A DNA stretch of 64,000 nucleotides from Antedon mediterranea (GCF_964355755.1 NC_092679.1:20014932-20078931); one strand, 5' to 3'; positions 1-11,031 are shown, counted from the first letter of the stretch. The notes: generated by a model not told the origin, from the letters alone. Program-made: numbers and translations.

Positions 1-278
1 CTAGTTTAAACAAATATTCAAGGTATACAGTCATCAGTATAATAAAAAAGATTCCTGAAGAGCCGTGAGAAAACAATTATTGGTTTTCCTGGAACAGGAA
101 TCACAGATCATGTAGGTCTATTATCAACACACCACAATGTCGGCAAAACACCACATTAACGTTGAATTAAACATGTTGTACAGAATGGAACAAGGTGGTA
201 TTGTAGCCTGGAGATTACCATTCATGTCTACCAATCTCGGAGTTCTGGACTCAAATCCCCAAAAAAATTCCCACTTAA

Positions 279-558
279 AGCTGCTTTCACATTGTGCCTG
301 TATTCGGTCCAACGCCCTGGCTGAGAAAAATATTGTAGGAGAAAAATATTATGGGAGAAAAATTTGATTTGCACTCCAAATGCAGAGCAATAGATCAAGA
401 AGCAATTTGTTTCCTGAAATCGTACAATTTTTTCCTTTGATCAATCAACAGTGACCATGAATGACCTCGCTTGACAACGGATAACCAATCTCGTGCTCAA
501 TGCTCACGATATATTCTCAGGGCGCGGGACTGAATCCGGGCGTAATGTGAAAGTAGCT
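279..558. mobile_element. MITE-like element with ~50-bp imperfect TIRs
   Basis: Left end AGCTGCTTTCACATTGTGCC and right end (reverse complement) AGCTACTTTCACATTACGCC continue to match for about 50 bp with scattered mismatches. Internal sequence is AT-rich and has no coding potential. The flanks TTAAAGC and CTAAAGC are compatible with a short TA-rich target duplication. Only this one copy is seen here. Confidence 0.65.
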
Positions 559-562
559 AAAG

Positions 563-1703
563 CCTTTAACTATGACCATTCTTTATGAAACACTGAATCA
601 TCCCCTAGTTCATCATCACCCATTTAACACAAGCAAGATGTGTGTAGATTTAATCCATTCCCATCTTTTAATTGACAGGTAATCTGTGATAGTGTATAAA
701 TATACAATAACAGTTAAACCCTTCCATGTGTACATACCGTACCTGAACTAAAATGACTCATAGCGTGTCCGGATGAAAAACCAAAAGATTTTGAAAAACC
801 CACAACAAAGATTCATTAAAGGTGATTGAATTATGAGAATCGGCCAATCAATGAGTCAGAAGATTAACGACGATGTGGTAATGAGTAATGTTGCATGATG
901 GTATACATGTTTAAAAGGGACAATCTCCTTATTTCAGGACATAGATTAAAATGCACATATTTCAACATCGTTTATGATGATTGATAACCCCATGCTTTCT
1001 ATAAAGTTTCATAAATAAAGAGGTCTGACAATAACTTTTGTGCAGTGAATTCACTGAACTTAAATCACCTTACGAGAAAAAGTAAAGTAATAATTTTTGC
1101 AAATATTTTATATGTTAACATCCCCTATACGCAAAAGCATTTCTGAATTCGGGAAAATGGAAAACACTTTCCCTAACTAACTAAAACTTCCTAAAAGTAC
1201 AAATATTAGAAAGGTCAGCAAATCTAAACTACAGATTATATAGAATTTCCTGAGAATGATTTGAAATAAATACTGGTGATAGTTTTATTGAAGGCCATAT
1301 GATCTGGGTTTACTAAAAATAGGCCAATTATGGATTGTGCATAATAAAACACAAAAACAGGTTAAATAGTATATTAATGATTCAAGCCAAGGCTGCATGA
1401 GTAATATGGGAACACTGTACAATACAGGGTGACTTTTATTTAGCGACCAATGATGGATCCAGGATTTTGATTCAGGGCAAGAAATGGTAAAAAGAAGTGC
1501 TGAACTTTATGTCCTATCTTTTGCACTGCAATTAATAAAATTTAGAGGATAGGATGCAGGAGGAGGGAGAAGGGGAATGGGCATTGTCGATTAACTTATA
1601 TGAATTAAAGAATATTTACTTTATTCATAAATCATTTGTTAAAAATGTTTTCACTTTAATATATCTTTACATAATGGTGGCCCTCTGTTTTCATGACACG
1701 TGC
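563..1703. other. No feature seen
   Basis: AT-rich unique-looking sequence. No long open frame, tandem array or inverted repeat was noticed. Confidence 0.5.
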
Positions 1704-1965
1704 AATCATGTAAACTATTGAGTCTAATAGTCATTCTGTGCAAGCTCATGTTTTAAACGGTGTGCAGAATGACTTTCCAACTCAACAGCTGCTATGCAAC
1801 CATGTAACTATTGAGTCTATTCTGTGCATGCTCATAATGTTTTACAGTGTATGCAGAATTACTTTGCAACTTAACAGCTGCTATGCAACCATGGGACTAT
1901 TGAGTATAATAGTCATTCTGTGTTCTCAGTATCTGCAGAATGACTTTCCAACTCAACAGCTACAT
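1704..1965. repeat. Tandem repeat, ~90-95 bp, about 2.8 units
   Basis: Units begin near 1704, 1798 and 1887, each with CAACCATG..ACTATTGAGT followed by a CTGTG... and AACAGCT block. Divergence between units is moderate. The open frame that crosses it is a by-product. Confidence 0.8.
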
Positions 1966-2635
1966 AGTCAAACAGTGCATCATGAAAATGAAAGGGTATA
2001 CTCAATTCTATGTACTGTTTTGGTAATCGATATACTCCTGAAGATCAGAATGAATACACTATCCAATGGCAATCATTTATTCAAAAAATGATTATTTTAC
2101 AATACCGCTATCAATATAATTATTATTAAGGCTAGTCTTCCAAAAGACCCAGATTTAAACTTGGGGTCAATTTCAGCTTGATTGTTAAGGAAAGCCCTAC
2201 CTAGTGAGGAAATGGCCATGCCCTACCTCCATATGGAACTGAGTTTATAAAACGATGAAAGATATTGCACAATTTGTTACATTATTGTACTAAATAATTA
2301 ATATGATCTTCTAGAAGATATAGAGGGCGCATGATGAGAGACACGAAGTTGTCATGGACACGACTTCTTGAGCTGAATAAAAGAACAGTCTATTTGTATT
2401 TACATCTGTCTCTAGTTTCAGTATCTATAACATAATGAAACATAACATAACACAATTATAAACAAATTTTGCTGGTAGGCTACTGTACTTTTTGTTCAAG
2501 GATGTTATACAGTACAACATAATAGTACAGTTCATTGTATTTGCAATAGCATGGATCACGTCATCAACTAGACCAATTCATACAGTATCAAGAATTAGTA
2601 AGGGGTCCCAGAGAAGAAGCAGCCCACTGCAACCG

Positions 2636-2744
2636 CCCAGCGTTGAGGGCCCCTTAGGAGTGCTAACCAGGGAACTTTGACAGTGGGGTGACGTAGAGAC
2701 CTGAGGCCCCTGGTTTAGGACTCTAAGTGGCCCTCCAACACTGG
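2636..2744. repeat. Large imperfect hairpin in a GC-richer island
   Basis: A 37-nt arm at 2636-2672 is repeated inverted at 2708-2744 with roughly 80% pairing and a loop of about 35 nt. The surrounding 2580-2830 is noticeably more GC-rich than its neighbours. It could be a small foldback element or a structured RNA; nothing decides which. Confidence 0.6.
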
Positions 2745-3599
2745 ACATATTTTAATGCCTGTGTTTTCCTCTAAGCACATGCTCAGGTGCCCATAAGTGA
2801 GCGCTCATAGACGTTAGACCACTGGCCGTGTAATCCACCAATGAGAGTAACACACATTTACCAAAAAAAGAAATAGTTTAGTTGAAAAATGCAATTTTCA
2901 AATATTAGAAGTTTCTCTTTTCTCCGTAATTGCAATCCTTCTATTCCAACATAATGTGTCAATGTTACTGCGAGAGGGTTACAATAACTTATTTATAGCT
3001 ACAACTTAACCAAGACACAAGAAAAACATGTTTTTCTACTAGAGGCTACAAACAAGTAATAAATGATCACGACATTTACCCTGTAGGAAGAGATTTTAAT
3101 TTCATATAATAGACATGTGTCTTATTATCGGCCTTAGGTGTCACATGGCAGACATGTGTAATATCTTGTGACGCAAACGAAAATGACAAGACAATTGACG
3201 GAGGAAAAATACAAATGATTTAAAATCACAAAGGAATAGTATCTTTGTATAGAGAGAGCTTTTGATTGGACAATAGTGACATAGACTGATAGTTTAATAT
3301 TGTGGGATTTTTTAGAGCTCAGGAAGATGAATTTTTAAATCAAGGTAACGATGTACTGTATATTATATTAAAAAGAACCCATGGGTGTTTGTGGTATTAT
3401 TATATAAGGCAAAGTTATATAGGTTATTTCAGTGCCCTTTTATATAGCTTTATGGTTTAGATTTGAGTTTCCTGGCAAATGCTTAGTTCCAAACCATCAA
3501 CGGAAAAAGGTTATAGAATACACTGTATGTTTATGTGAACAATGTGTTAAATACTGCAACTGTTCATATTATATACAAGTATGTACAATAGGCCTACTA
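2745..3599. other. No gene seen
   Basis: Nothing beyond short AT-rich runs. The frame at 3432-3698 runs into the foldback MITE and shows no protein-like composition. Confidence 0.5.
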
Positions 3600-3780
3600 A
3601 AGCTTTGTCCACACTATCAAACTACAGGTACTTTGACAAAAAAAAGTGTGATGTTCCCCAATAGGGTAGTGATATGCTTAAATATGGTACTACTGTAGTG
3701 ACAATGACATCATCATGTCCATAAATGGACACAACCCCTTTTTTTTGTCACATAAAGTTTGATAGTGTAGACAGAGCTTA
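3600..3780 (+). mobile_element. Foldback MITE family 1, copy a
   Basis: Starts AAGCTTTGTCCACACTATCA and ends with the inverse TGATAGTGTAGACAGAGCTT. The centre carries two diverged copies of the ~21-bp AAATATGGTAGTGATATGC unit and the GACATCATCATGTCCAT core typical of this family. It is nearly palindromic over its full length and non-coding. 'Plus' means the arm with TTTGACAAAA is on the left. Confidence 0.9.
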
Positions 3781-3926
3781 AGGAACTTTAAATCATCCAG
3801 TGAGAGAAAGATGAGGAAATTGATGAGAATGAGAAAAAGTCACACCAACAGAGCTTCAAACACAGGAACATTCCCAATCATCCCATCTTAATCACAATAA
3901 CCGTTTCCGAGTTTCTAACCAAAATA

Positions 3927-3970
3927 CATTTTGTTGTCACATAAAGTTTGATAGTGTAGACAGAGCTTTA
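3927..3970 (+). mobile_element. Foldback MITE family 1, solitary right arm (copy b)
   Basis: Only the right arm, TTGTCACATAAAGTTTGATA then GTGTAGACAGAGCTT, is present, 150 bp after the full copy a. It looks like a truncated insertion or a local duplication of the arm. Confidence 0.75.
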
Positions 3971-4481
3971 TACTTTGATCTTGCTGTCCACCATCTCCCT
4001 CATTTTAATACACTGCCATTGTGTGTATGATAAACATGTGTTCAAAAAGCAAATACAACAACATATGGCTGCATGATCGACTATTATTACAACACTTAAA
4101 GCGGCCATAAATCATGCTGTAAAATCATTATGTAAAATGCGAAATCTATGAACAAATTCTCATAATTCCAGTATTAACTAGAATGTTACCTATTGGGAGT
4201 TGCGTATGAAGTGATGTGATTTAAGAGGATAGAATTTATTCAAATTTTCAAAGAGCTGCTGTAAGATATAGGGCCTGTTTTTGTTGAAAAAAAATGTAAT
4301 TGATAATCGTTCGTTGGTTGTGTAATGACGTCATTATTATCCATAGAGAGTACTGTTGGTGTGCCATTCAGTGACCTTATGAAGTGAGAAAAAAAAGTCA
4401 GACCCATATTCTTATAGTCATTATGGTTTATTGTTTATGACAAATGAATGATTTTCAGATTTGTGCATTTAAAAGTAATAT
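3971..4481. other. No feature seen
   Basis: AT-rich, no open frame or internal repeat recognised. Confidence 0.45.
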
Positions 4482-4652
4482 AATATAATATTTCAACATT
4501 TAATAGTTTCTATTCAATGGTAAAAGCAATACAATAAAATAAGTGGTAATTTTTAATGAGACAATATAAAAATACCATTAATAGAGGATCTTGCAGGAAG
4601 AGATTTCTTGTCATGCAAGATCCATAAACGAAGAGAAAAATACATTTGTATA
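4482..4652 (+). repeat. Dispersed repeat C, copy 1
   Basis: About 170 bp that reappears in reverse complement at 22907-23082. Shared words include ACCATTAATAGAGGATCTTG and AACAATACAATAAAA. It contains a small inverted pair, GGATCTTGCA...TGCAAGATCC, at about 4587-4622. No coding potential. Class unknown. Confidence 0.75.
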
Positions 4653-4659
4653 TAATTAT

Positions 4660-4828
4660 AAATCCAGAGGCAAAATACTGAAAAAAATGACAATGCTGTG
4701 GGTATCAGTGTCTGGATCTCAATGGAGATACAAAAAGAAAAGCGAAAAGCAAATCAAAAGGATAAAGTAAAAAAGCCACAAAAGTTAGCAGAGCTTTCGG
4801 GCAAGCCCTTCATCAGTGCAAGTATATA
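4660..4828 (-). repeat. Dispersed repeat B, copy 1, with hammerhead-like end
   Basis: About 170 bp matching 31330-31502 in the same orientation. Read on the minus strand it opens with a hammerhead-ribozyme-like core and ends in AT-rich microsatellite. The shared sequence includes ACAATGCTGTGGGTATCAGT. Penelope-like retroelements and related small retroelements are known to carry hammerhead motifs at their ends, so a non-autonomous relative or terminal fragment is plausible. Confidence 0.75.
4783..4816 (-). ncRNA. Hammerhead-ribozyme-like core (locus A)
   Basis: On the minus strand: CTGATGA, then A, a GGG/CCC stem capped by CTTG, then GAAA, then GC-TCT-GC forming a very short stem III, then TA at the expected cleavage position. 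The conserved core (CUGAUGA and GAAA) is exact. Stem I pairing is not convincing, so it may be a dead or dimer-dependent copy. Confidence 0.5.
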
Positions 4829-5225
4829 ATTATAAAATAAATAAGGTCATCACAAAAACAGTTTGAAGGTCTAGTTTGAGTACAATGATAATAAATGATT
4901 TTAAAGTTTTTTACGAAAAGCTGAGCTTTCACACATTCTCCCTTACCCCCCCCCAACAAAAAAAGAATCATGCATGTGATGTATCGCTCATGATGGTATC
5001 TCTAGAATGCGATGACATAATAGAAAAATATTATATATGTGTCCTTGTTAAATTCATGGAAAGCAGTTGTATAAGGCATGAATAGGGATTAACTGTTACG
5101 AAATATACTTTTATTTTAAACACAGATCCGGATATAAACCACATGATTATATAGATGAGTAGACAGAACCAAATGGCCATAGTAAAAGAGAAAGTAACAA
5201 AGAACCTTGATGGCAACTTAATTAT

Positions 5226-5313
5226 TTGATTGATAAAAAGCATAACAAAGATATTTACATTTTATTGTATATAGATAATAATAATAATGATATTTTAAAG
5301 TTGCACACAATTC
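5226..5313. other. AT-rich spacer
   Basis: Short stretch with an (AAT)-like run at about 5276-5290. Nothing else seen. Confidence 0.4.
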
Positions 5314-5528
5314 ATGGGACACTCCTTTTCATGGGACACTCCTTTTCATGGAACACTCCTTTTCATGGGACATCAAGAGGGCACTTTCCTTTTAAACAAA
5401 TGAGGGGAAATATAATTTTTAAAAGGCCAACCCTCTTAACACAAGATAACAATGTTATTTTTAACAATACAGCCTACTTCTATTCTGGGGAAACTATTAT
5501 TGGGACACTTATGTTAAAATGTGTTTAA
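5314..5528 (+). repeat. 'GGGACAC' family locus with 18-bp tandem units
   Basis: Four 18-bp units CATGGGACACTCCTTTT occupy 5314-5374. They are followed by sequence (GGGCACTTTCCTTTTAAACAAATGAGG..., CAACCCT, GGGACACTT) that recurs around 14700 and 36800. It belongs to a dispersed family whose members carry GGGACACC-type minisatellites. Confidence 0.65.
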
Positions 5529-5529
5529 T

Positions 5530-6170
5530 TTTAAAGAAAACAAATAGTTGTTGGAGGAGAGAGATATAATGGAAATATGATTTCTTTAAGTAGATTTTTC
5601 AATAAAGATTCTAAAATAGCCCATCAAAAACTTGCGGAAACAATGTCACAATTGGTAGAAAAAGATCTTTAAAAATACAATTATATACTTTATTTTATAA
5701 TAATTTCTTGATTTTAGAAGAACGAAAATAATTTACGATTGTTTCACAAAGTTGGCCTTGAAACAATATAATAATTTTCCTATTGAAATTTTAGTTTTTA
5801 AAACTTTTTTTTTACTTCCTATTGTAAACAATTTCCGGTTCTTTGAGGTACAGATCCTGAAAAACGAAGAATGGCTAATCCTACTATCCCATTGTCATAC
5901 CCACAAATAATTGCGCAGTTGGTTGCTGCTGGTAATAAAGCTTTACGTAAATGGCAATAATTAAGGATAAAGTTGGAAAGATCCAAATTTGAATTGATCA
6001 CGCACGAGTGTTTCTATTCACGTTTGATCAGGCATAAAAGGTAGCATACACCTGCTGATTGGGCGTATGTTGATATTAGCGGTATTTGTAAATATTAGGA
6101 TAAAAAAAGAAACTTGGCATTTCATAGATTTTAAAGAAATGTTATACAAATACTGTACAGTTGTAAAATT
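5530..6170. other. No gene seen
   Basis: AT-rich. A short plus-strand frame from the ATG near 5871 (about 29 codons) has protein-like codons, but it is too short and lacks any recognisable family. Confidence 0.35.
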
Positions 6171-6174
6171 TTAA

Positions 6175-6382
6175 AATAGAGGGTGTGAGGGGAGGGCAGA
6201 AGGTGTGAGAAGAAGAAAAGTGAATGTGGGGAAGGAGAGAGGGTGTGAGGAGAGGAGAGAAGGTTTGATGGGGAGGATTGTAGAGGGTGTGAGAAGAAGA
6301 AGTATATGAAAGGGAGGATTGAGGATGTGAAAGAATCTGTGGACATAAGAGATACAAGAATAGAGAGTGGGGCTGGAAGAGC
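6175..6382 (+). repeat. Homopurine-biased tract
   Basis: About 200 bp in which the plus strand is almost all G and A, with GGGTGTGAG recurring at least four times. Two overlapping minus-strand frames exist only because the complementary strand is pyrimidine-rich and lacks stops. Purine tracts of this type can form triplex DNA. Confidence 0.7.
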
Positions 6383-6384
6383 TT

Positions 6385-7632
6385 GGGAATAGATGGTTAC
6401 TTAGGAGTCCACTGTGTTGCCTTTGAATAAACTACACTTGGTTACATTTACTTCCATTTACCTTTGAATCTATGGCCATAAGATTTGAAAGAAACTTAAT
6501 AAATAAAAAGACCTTGTCACCAACTTCCTTTCATAGTCAATACCTTTTTACCAGCAATTCCCTTTCAATCCTTAATCCTTATAAACGGATATGACATTGT
6601 CATTTTTCTTTTCGCTAAGTCGTACCGGTAGATATCATAAAACAGGTATTACATAGCTATTGATCTTTGATTGGCTAGCAGATTTACGTATTAAACACCA
6701 AAATAGAATCAACTACAGAATAGTGCCTTTTGTATTTGTACCATTGACGTCAATTAAAACACCTAGTCGACGATTATCTGTGCCTAAAATATTCTAAAAT
6801 AGAATAAATATGGATAAATTGTATTAGGCCTAAGCTCTATAACTGAATTATAACATTTAAATAACTTTATTTATAAATTTATTGAATAAAAAAAAAGCAC
6901 GCAATCATGAATATGGGTTATAAATATAAATAGAAATAAGCAAACAAATCAGTATTATCTTTCATGTATTCAAACTTCTGTGACTATAACAATTATAATA
7001 AATAATAATTATTATAATAATAACAACAACAGTAGTAATGACAATAATAACTATATAGTAATGATAACAACAATTTTAAATGTAAATATGTATATGTTTG
7101 TATGATGTAGTATGTTTAAGAGGAAATTAGCCCTTGATGGAATTTGCACCAATAAAGAAATTTAATTGAATTGAAGTGTAAGAAAATGTTTACAAATAAT
7201 TTTGTTTTAAAGTCAAGTAAGAATGGGTATTAATATTTTAGGGTTTGAGATTTCTTTAACAGAAGATTCCTATAATTGTTTTGATATGTTATTTCAGGGC
7301 TGTAGTTATAAACTATACTGTCCCTCGTTCGATTCGTAGGAAAGACTATTATATATATTAATAATCTACTTTAATGATCTCATTTATCATCATATAAAAC
7401 CATAATAAATCATATTTCCCTTCTTACTGACACTACACAGTCTAGTCTCTTAATACCATCTCCCACTCACTATATGGTAATAATGCTGTCTACAACATCA
7501 TCTGATGCACAAACAGATCAATGCAATCTATCACATCCTCACATGGGAAAACCTCAATCACACATTGACGTAATGTTCTCAAAGCGATGACATCAAACAA
7601 ACTATAGCTCATTACTAGACAATTAATCTAAT
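6385..7632. other. No gene seen; short microsatellite
   Basis: AT-rich. A degenerate (AAT/AAC)n tract lies at about 6995-7075. No other feature was noticed. Confidence 0.45.
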
Positions 7633-7701
7633 AAGAATGGTTCAATGGTTTTAAACACTGTAGAGGCTTACTTTCAAGTTCCGGGTTCAAATCTTGTCAA
7701 G
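7633..7701 (+). repeat. tRNA-like SINE head (candidate)
   Basis: About 69 bp with a possible A box (TGGTTCAATGG) and a B box GGTTCAAATC at 7684-7693, spaced as in a tRNA promoter. No complete cloverleaf could be folded, so this is a degraded tRNA-derived SINE head rather than a tRNA gene. Confidence 0.4.
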
Positions 7702-7707
7702 CATCAG

Positions 7708-8341
7708 TTAAAGACCCCTTCCCTGCAATTTTGGACGTTTTTTGGAAAATAATACATATATATCACTTTAAAAACATTAAACCATGTCATTCCTTGTCTT
7801 AAATGTACGTTTTATGGTAAATTATGATAAAAAGTGAGAAACAATGCACTACCTAAGTAGCTCGCGGCGATCGACCTCTCGTGGACGGTCTCAGGCCTAG
7901 CCTAGCTAGGCTTAGTTTTGTAGGCCTAGCTGGTAAACATCGGTAACGTACGAACATCGTACGCTAGCTATATACCTAGCCTGACGTTGTATAGTTGCTG
8001 CATTAATTGTCTTTCTATTTTTGCCAGACTCCGTTGATACAAATTGGGGAAAACCCGGTATTTTCGCTGAAAAGTTAGGAGTCTTCCATTTGTTTTGGCT
8101 TCACGATCGATCGAAAAGTGGGCGAATTACAGGTGAAAAACAACAATATCAATCCGCGCGCAATGCATTTTGGGATTTATAGCGGGCCGCTATAATTATT
8201 AAAATCGATTTATTTTTCACATTTTTAACCGTTTAAAGACGAAAAAAGTTATCGCAATAGGACCATATAGTATTATTTTTACATTAAATATAGTTTGTGA
8301 TCTTAAATTAGATCTAAAAAACGTAGGGAATGGGGCTTTAA
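7708..8341 (+). mobile_element. TTAA-flanked non-autonomous DNA transposon, copy 1
   Basis: 634 bp that is matched, inverted and full length, by 52266-52900. Both ends share the inverted repeat TTAAAG(A/C)CCC(C/A)TTCCCT, and each end is TTAA. TTAA duplications with short TIRs are the mark of piggyBac-type transposition, so a piggyBac-mobilised MITE is likely. It is GC-richer than its surroundings, with AGGCCTAGC, CGATCGATCG and GCGCGC words. No coding frame spans it. Confidence 0.85.
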
Positions 8342-8352
8342 GGATAAAAATA

Positions 8353-8550
8353 GTGGCTCTGTTGGTTCAAACTATTGAGGCCATTGTAGAACATGTTAGT
8401 ACAGTACAGAAGTATTATGAGTTATTGAAGCCAAGGGAAATGGAATTTGAAAGAATGGAAATTGCTGGAGGGGGGATTCACCCAACAGTGGCTGAACATA
8501 GACCGGATGATGTTGAGCTTGATGATGATCTGACGATGATGATGATCTGA
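8353..8550 (+). CDS. Unrecognised 65-codon open frame (possible exon fragment)
   Basis: I do not recognise this protein. The frame has protein-like composition: residues about 7-40 could form a charged helix (Glu, Lys, Arg, Val, Tyr mixed), then a Gly-Gly-Gly turn, a His/Pro stretch and an acidic Asp/Glu/Leu tail. The tail runs directly into a (GAT)n microsatellite that ends it. The listed start is GTG, so an in-frame upstream splice acceptor would be needed if it is a real exon. It begins 12 bp after the TTAA element, which may have cut off its 5' part. It could be a decayed exon, a retrocopy fragment or chance. Confidence 0.25.
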   Translation: MALLVQTIEAIVEHVSTVQKYYELLKPREMEFERMEIAGGGIHPTVAEHRPDDVELDDDLTMMMI

Positions 8551-8591
8551 TAATGATGATGATGATCATCATCAGATGATGATGATGATAG
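8520..8591. repeat. (GAT)n microsatellite with central inversion
   Basis: GATGAT repeats that switch to ATCATCATC in the middle (about 8565-8573) and back, making a small palindromic trinucleotide tract. Confidence 0.8.
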
Positions 8592-9782
8592 GCTGATTCA
8601 GGAGCTAGTACTTCTTTTAAAGGTGAAAATTGGAAAAAGGGGCTTCAAGTAAATGCATTCCAGGGGTGGACTATCATACTCCAAGGTTAGCCACATTTCT
8701 TTGTCCTAGTACAAACCAAATTACATAATTTAGTCTCAAAATTGATTTAAGTACTGCTGATTATTTAAGTAGATACAATGGTCATTCAAATGGTTACTTT
8801 GCCAATACCTCTTCACTCGCTTGGACATCCTAGCTTGGAAATCCACGCAAGGAGGTGGTTTCCTAGCTAGACTCTTTATTTACCATTACAATTCTCTAGT
8901 TGTTTCAGGGTTCGTTTAAAGTAAAGCCCGATATATAACATACATATTTAATATTTCGAAAATCTTTATCTCTTTTGATTTCAATGCCCACCTCCCTGTC
9001 ATCTACCTGTGAATCCTTGGATAAGAATTCCCCATCAAAACATTACGTGCGACCTCACACAGTTCACAAGATTTCTACGACAAACGACAGACCTGGTAAT
9101 ATGTTAATGTGAACCGCTGGAGATCATACTGGGGATTCACACTATATTTTTGGAGATTCTGTGAGTAGTGGTCTATCCAACACCTGAACCATGTCGCGGT
9201 ACCATCTGCCACAAAGCAGGTGTTTTAATAATATAATTATACCTGCAGAAAAAGAATGCAGCTTAACACTATTGTGTTTCTTCTTTTGTTCAGATTGGGA
9301 GCAAGCCAATAGCAGACTGTGTGTAATAGGTGTATATAAGCGTGACATCAAAAATTACCGATGTTAATCAGAACTAATAGAACGTGCCGGTAGTTTACAG
9401 AAATATTTGTTTGCGGTTGTGAAGTGTTCCTTGATAATCAACAAATTAAATTGTTAAAGAAAAAAGTAAAAACTGTTGGGAATGTTTAATTGATACAATT
9501 GATAAAAAAAATAACCAAGATAAATTGATTGGAAAATGGAAACTTAGCAAAGCATTCAGTTCAATACAGAGTGAAGAAATGGTAGATAGAGGAAAAAAAT
9601 AGTAGGAAGGGAAAAGGAAAGAAAGTGAGAAAACGAAGAATTGAAATAATATACACAATGCATAGATTTTGATGGATGACACATTTTGTGGTAGTGTAAC
9701 CATCTCGGGAACCATCTATATTTACAGTTTATAACTCCTGCTATATTAAGAGATACTTTCCATGAAACACCAGGAGGCAAAA
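8592..9782. other. No gene seen
   Basis: Unique-looking AT-rich DNA. Frames at 9446-9792 on the minus strand are low-complexity (Phe/Leu/Ser) shadows of a purine-rich plus strand. Confidence 0.45.
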
Positions 9783-10082
9783 CTACAGTCAATCCCTATT
9801 CAGGGGACATCCTTATTCTGGGAAGGGACACCTCTATTCTGGGGACACCTCAATTCAGGGGACACCTCTATTCAAGGGACACCCTTATTCTGGGGGATAC
9901 CCTTATTCTGGGGATACCTCTATTCTGGGGACAACTCTATTCAGGGGACACCTCTACTCAGGGGACACCCTTATTCTGGGAACACTGTTATTCTGGGGGA
10001 CACCTTTATTCTTGGGACAACTCTATTCAGGGGACACCCTTATTCTGGGGACACCCTTATTCAAGGGACACCCTTAAAGACA
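9783..10082 (+). repeat. 'GGGACAC' minisatellite array
   Basis: About 16 units of 17-21 bp of the type GGGGACACCTCTATTCT, with variants CAGGGG and CTGGGG, TTATT and CTATT. The 109-codon frame through it encodes only a Gly-Thr-Pro-Leu-Phe repeat and is a by-product. The same unit occurs singly at several other loci of this family, so the array looks like local expansion inside a family member. Confidence 0.85.
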
Positions 10083-10519
10083 CTGTTTTGAATCCCCAGA
10101 TTTTCTTAAACATTTGATACCGCAGTTTATGATACGCTCTTTATAAATCGTAGATCAATTTAGCTGTCAACACCACTACTACACAATCATTATAAGTAGA
10201 GTTGTTTGAACACCAGTATTTCAGATTCTATTGCCATTACCCTAATTTCCGAAGTAGACTTCCTTATTTCTCATATTTCCAGCAGACTATCCACAAACAT
10301 GGTGTCAACAGTCCTTAATAGTTTTAAACATTTGATTAACAACTTAAAGAAACCGAAACTATTGGCCGAGTTCATGCCATGGTTACTATGCCAAAAATCC
10401 AATTTCTTTTTAAAATGTTAGTTTGTCTATTAGAAAAAAAGTATGACTATGGAATGTAGCAGTAGATGTTTGTTGCGGGAAAAAGAAGGCCTAAACATTT
10501 ATCTTAACTAAATCTATCT

Positions 10520-10668
10520 AAAGCCTTGTCTACACTATCAAATTATAAGACAAAAAATGTGATGTATCCATATATGGACATGATGATGTCATATCACTAC
10601 CATATTTAAACATATCCCTATATTTGAGCGCATCACACTTTTTTGTCAAACTAGTATAGAAAGATCTT
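10520..10668 (-). mobile_element. Foldback MITE family 1, copy c
   Basis: Left end AAGCCTTGTCTACACTATCA. The core reads CATGATGATGTCATATCACTACCAT, so it is in the opposite orientation to copy a. The right end is decayed (CTAGTATAGAAAGATCTT). Confidence 0.85.
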
Positions 10669-10896
10669 TACTGAATATTATTCTGAGCTAATTTCAAAAT
10701 GAGGGTTCAAATTATGCATAATTTTTCAATTACATTGTGATATATGAATCAATATTTAATATACATACAACAATGCTGCATGTTTCAATTTAGCCCTTCA
10801 CCATGGCGATATATATCATCCATGGTATTGTATAGCCTACCATTGTGGAAAGAAGAAGAACCATCTGATGACAGTTAGATATGAAGAGGGACTCTT

Positions 10897-11031
10897 AAAG
10901 CTTTGTCTACACTATAAAACTAGTTTGACCAAAAAAGTGTGATGTGCCTATATATATGGTAGTGATATGACATCATCATGTCTATATATGGGCACATCAC
11001 TGTCACATAAAGTTTGATAGTGTAGACAGAG
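10897..11031 (+). mobile_element. Foldback MITE family 1, copy d
   Basis: AAGCTTTGTCTACACTATAA to TGATAGTGTAGACAGAGT, with a single ATATGGTAGTGATATGACAT unit and the GACATCATCATGTC core. Confidence 0.88.

Noticed and set aside
3432-3698. 88-codon Cys-rich frame as a small secreted protein
   Set aside because: No signal peptide or regular cysteine spacing, and its second half is the left arm of a MITE.
9762-10091. 109-codon plus-strand frame with Gly-Thr-Pro-Leu-Phe repeats as a gene
   Set aside because: It follows the GGGACACC minisatellite; the repeat phase shifts along the array and the family is non-coding elsewhere.
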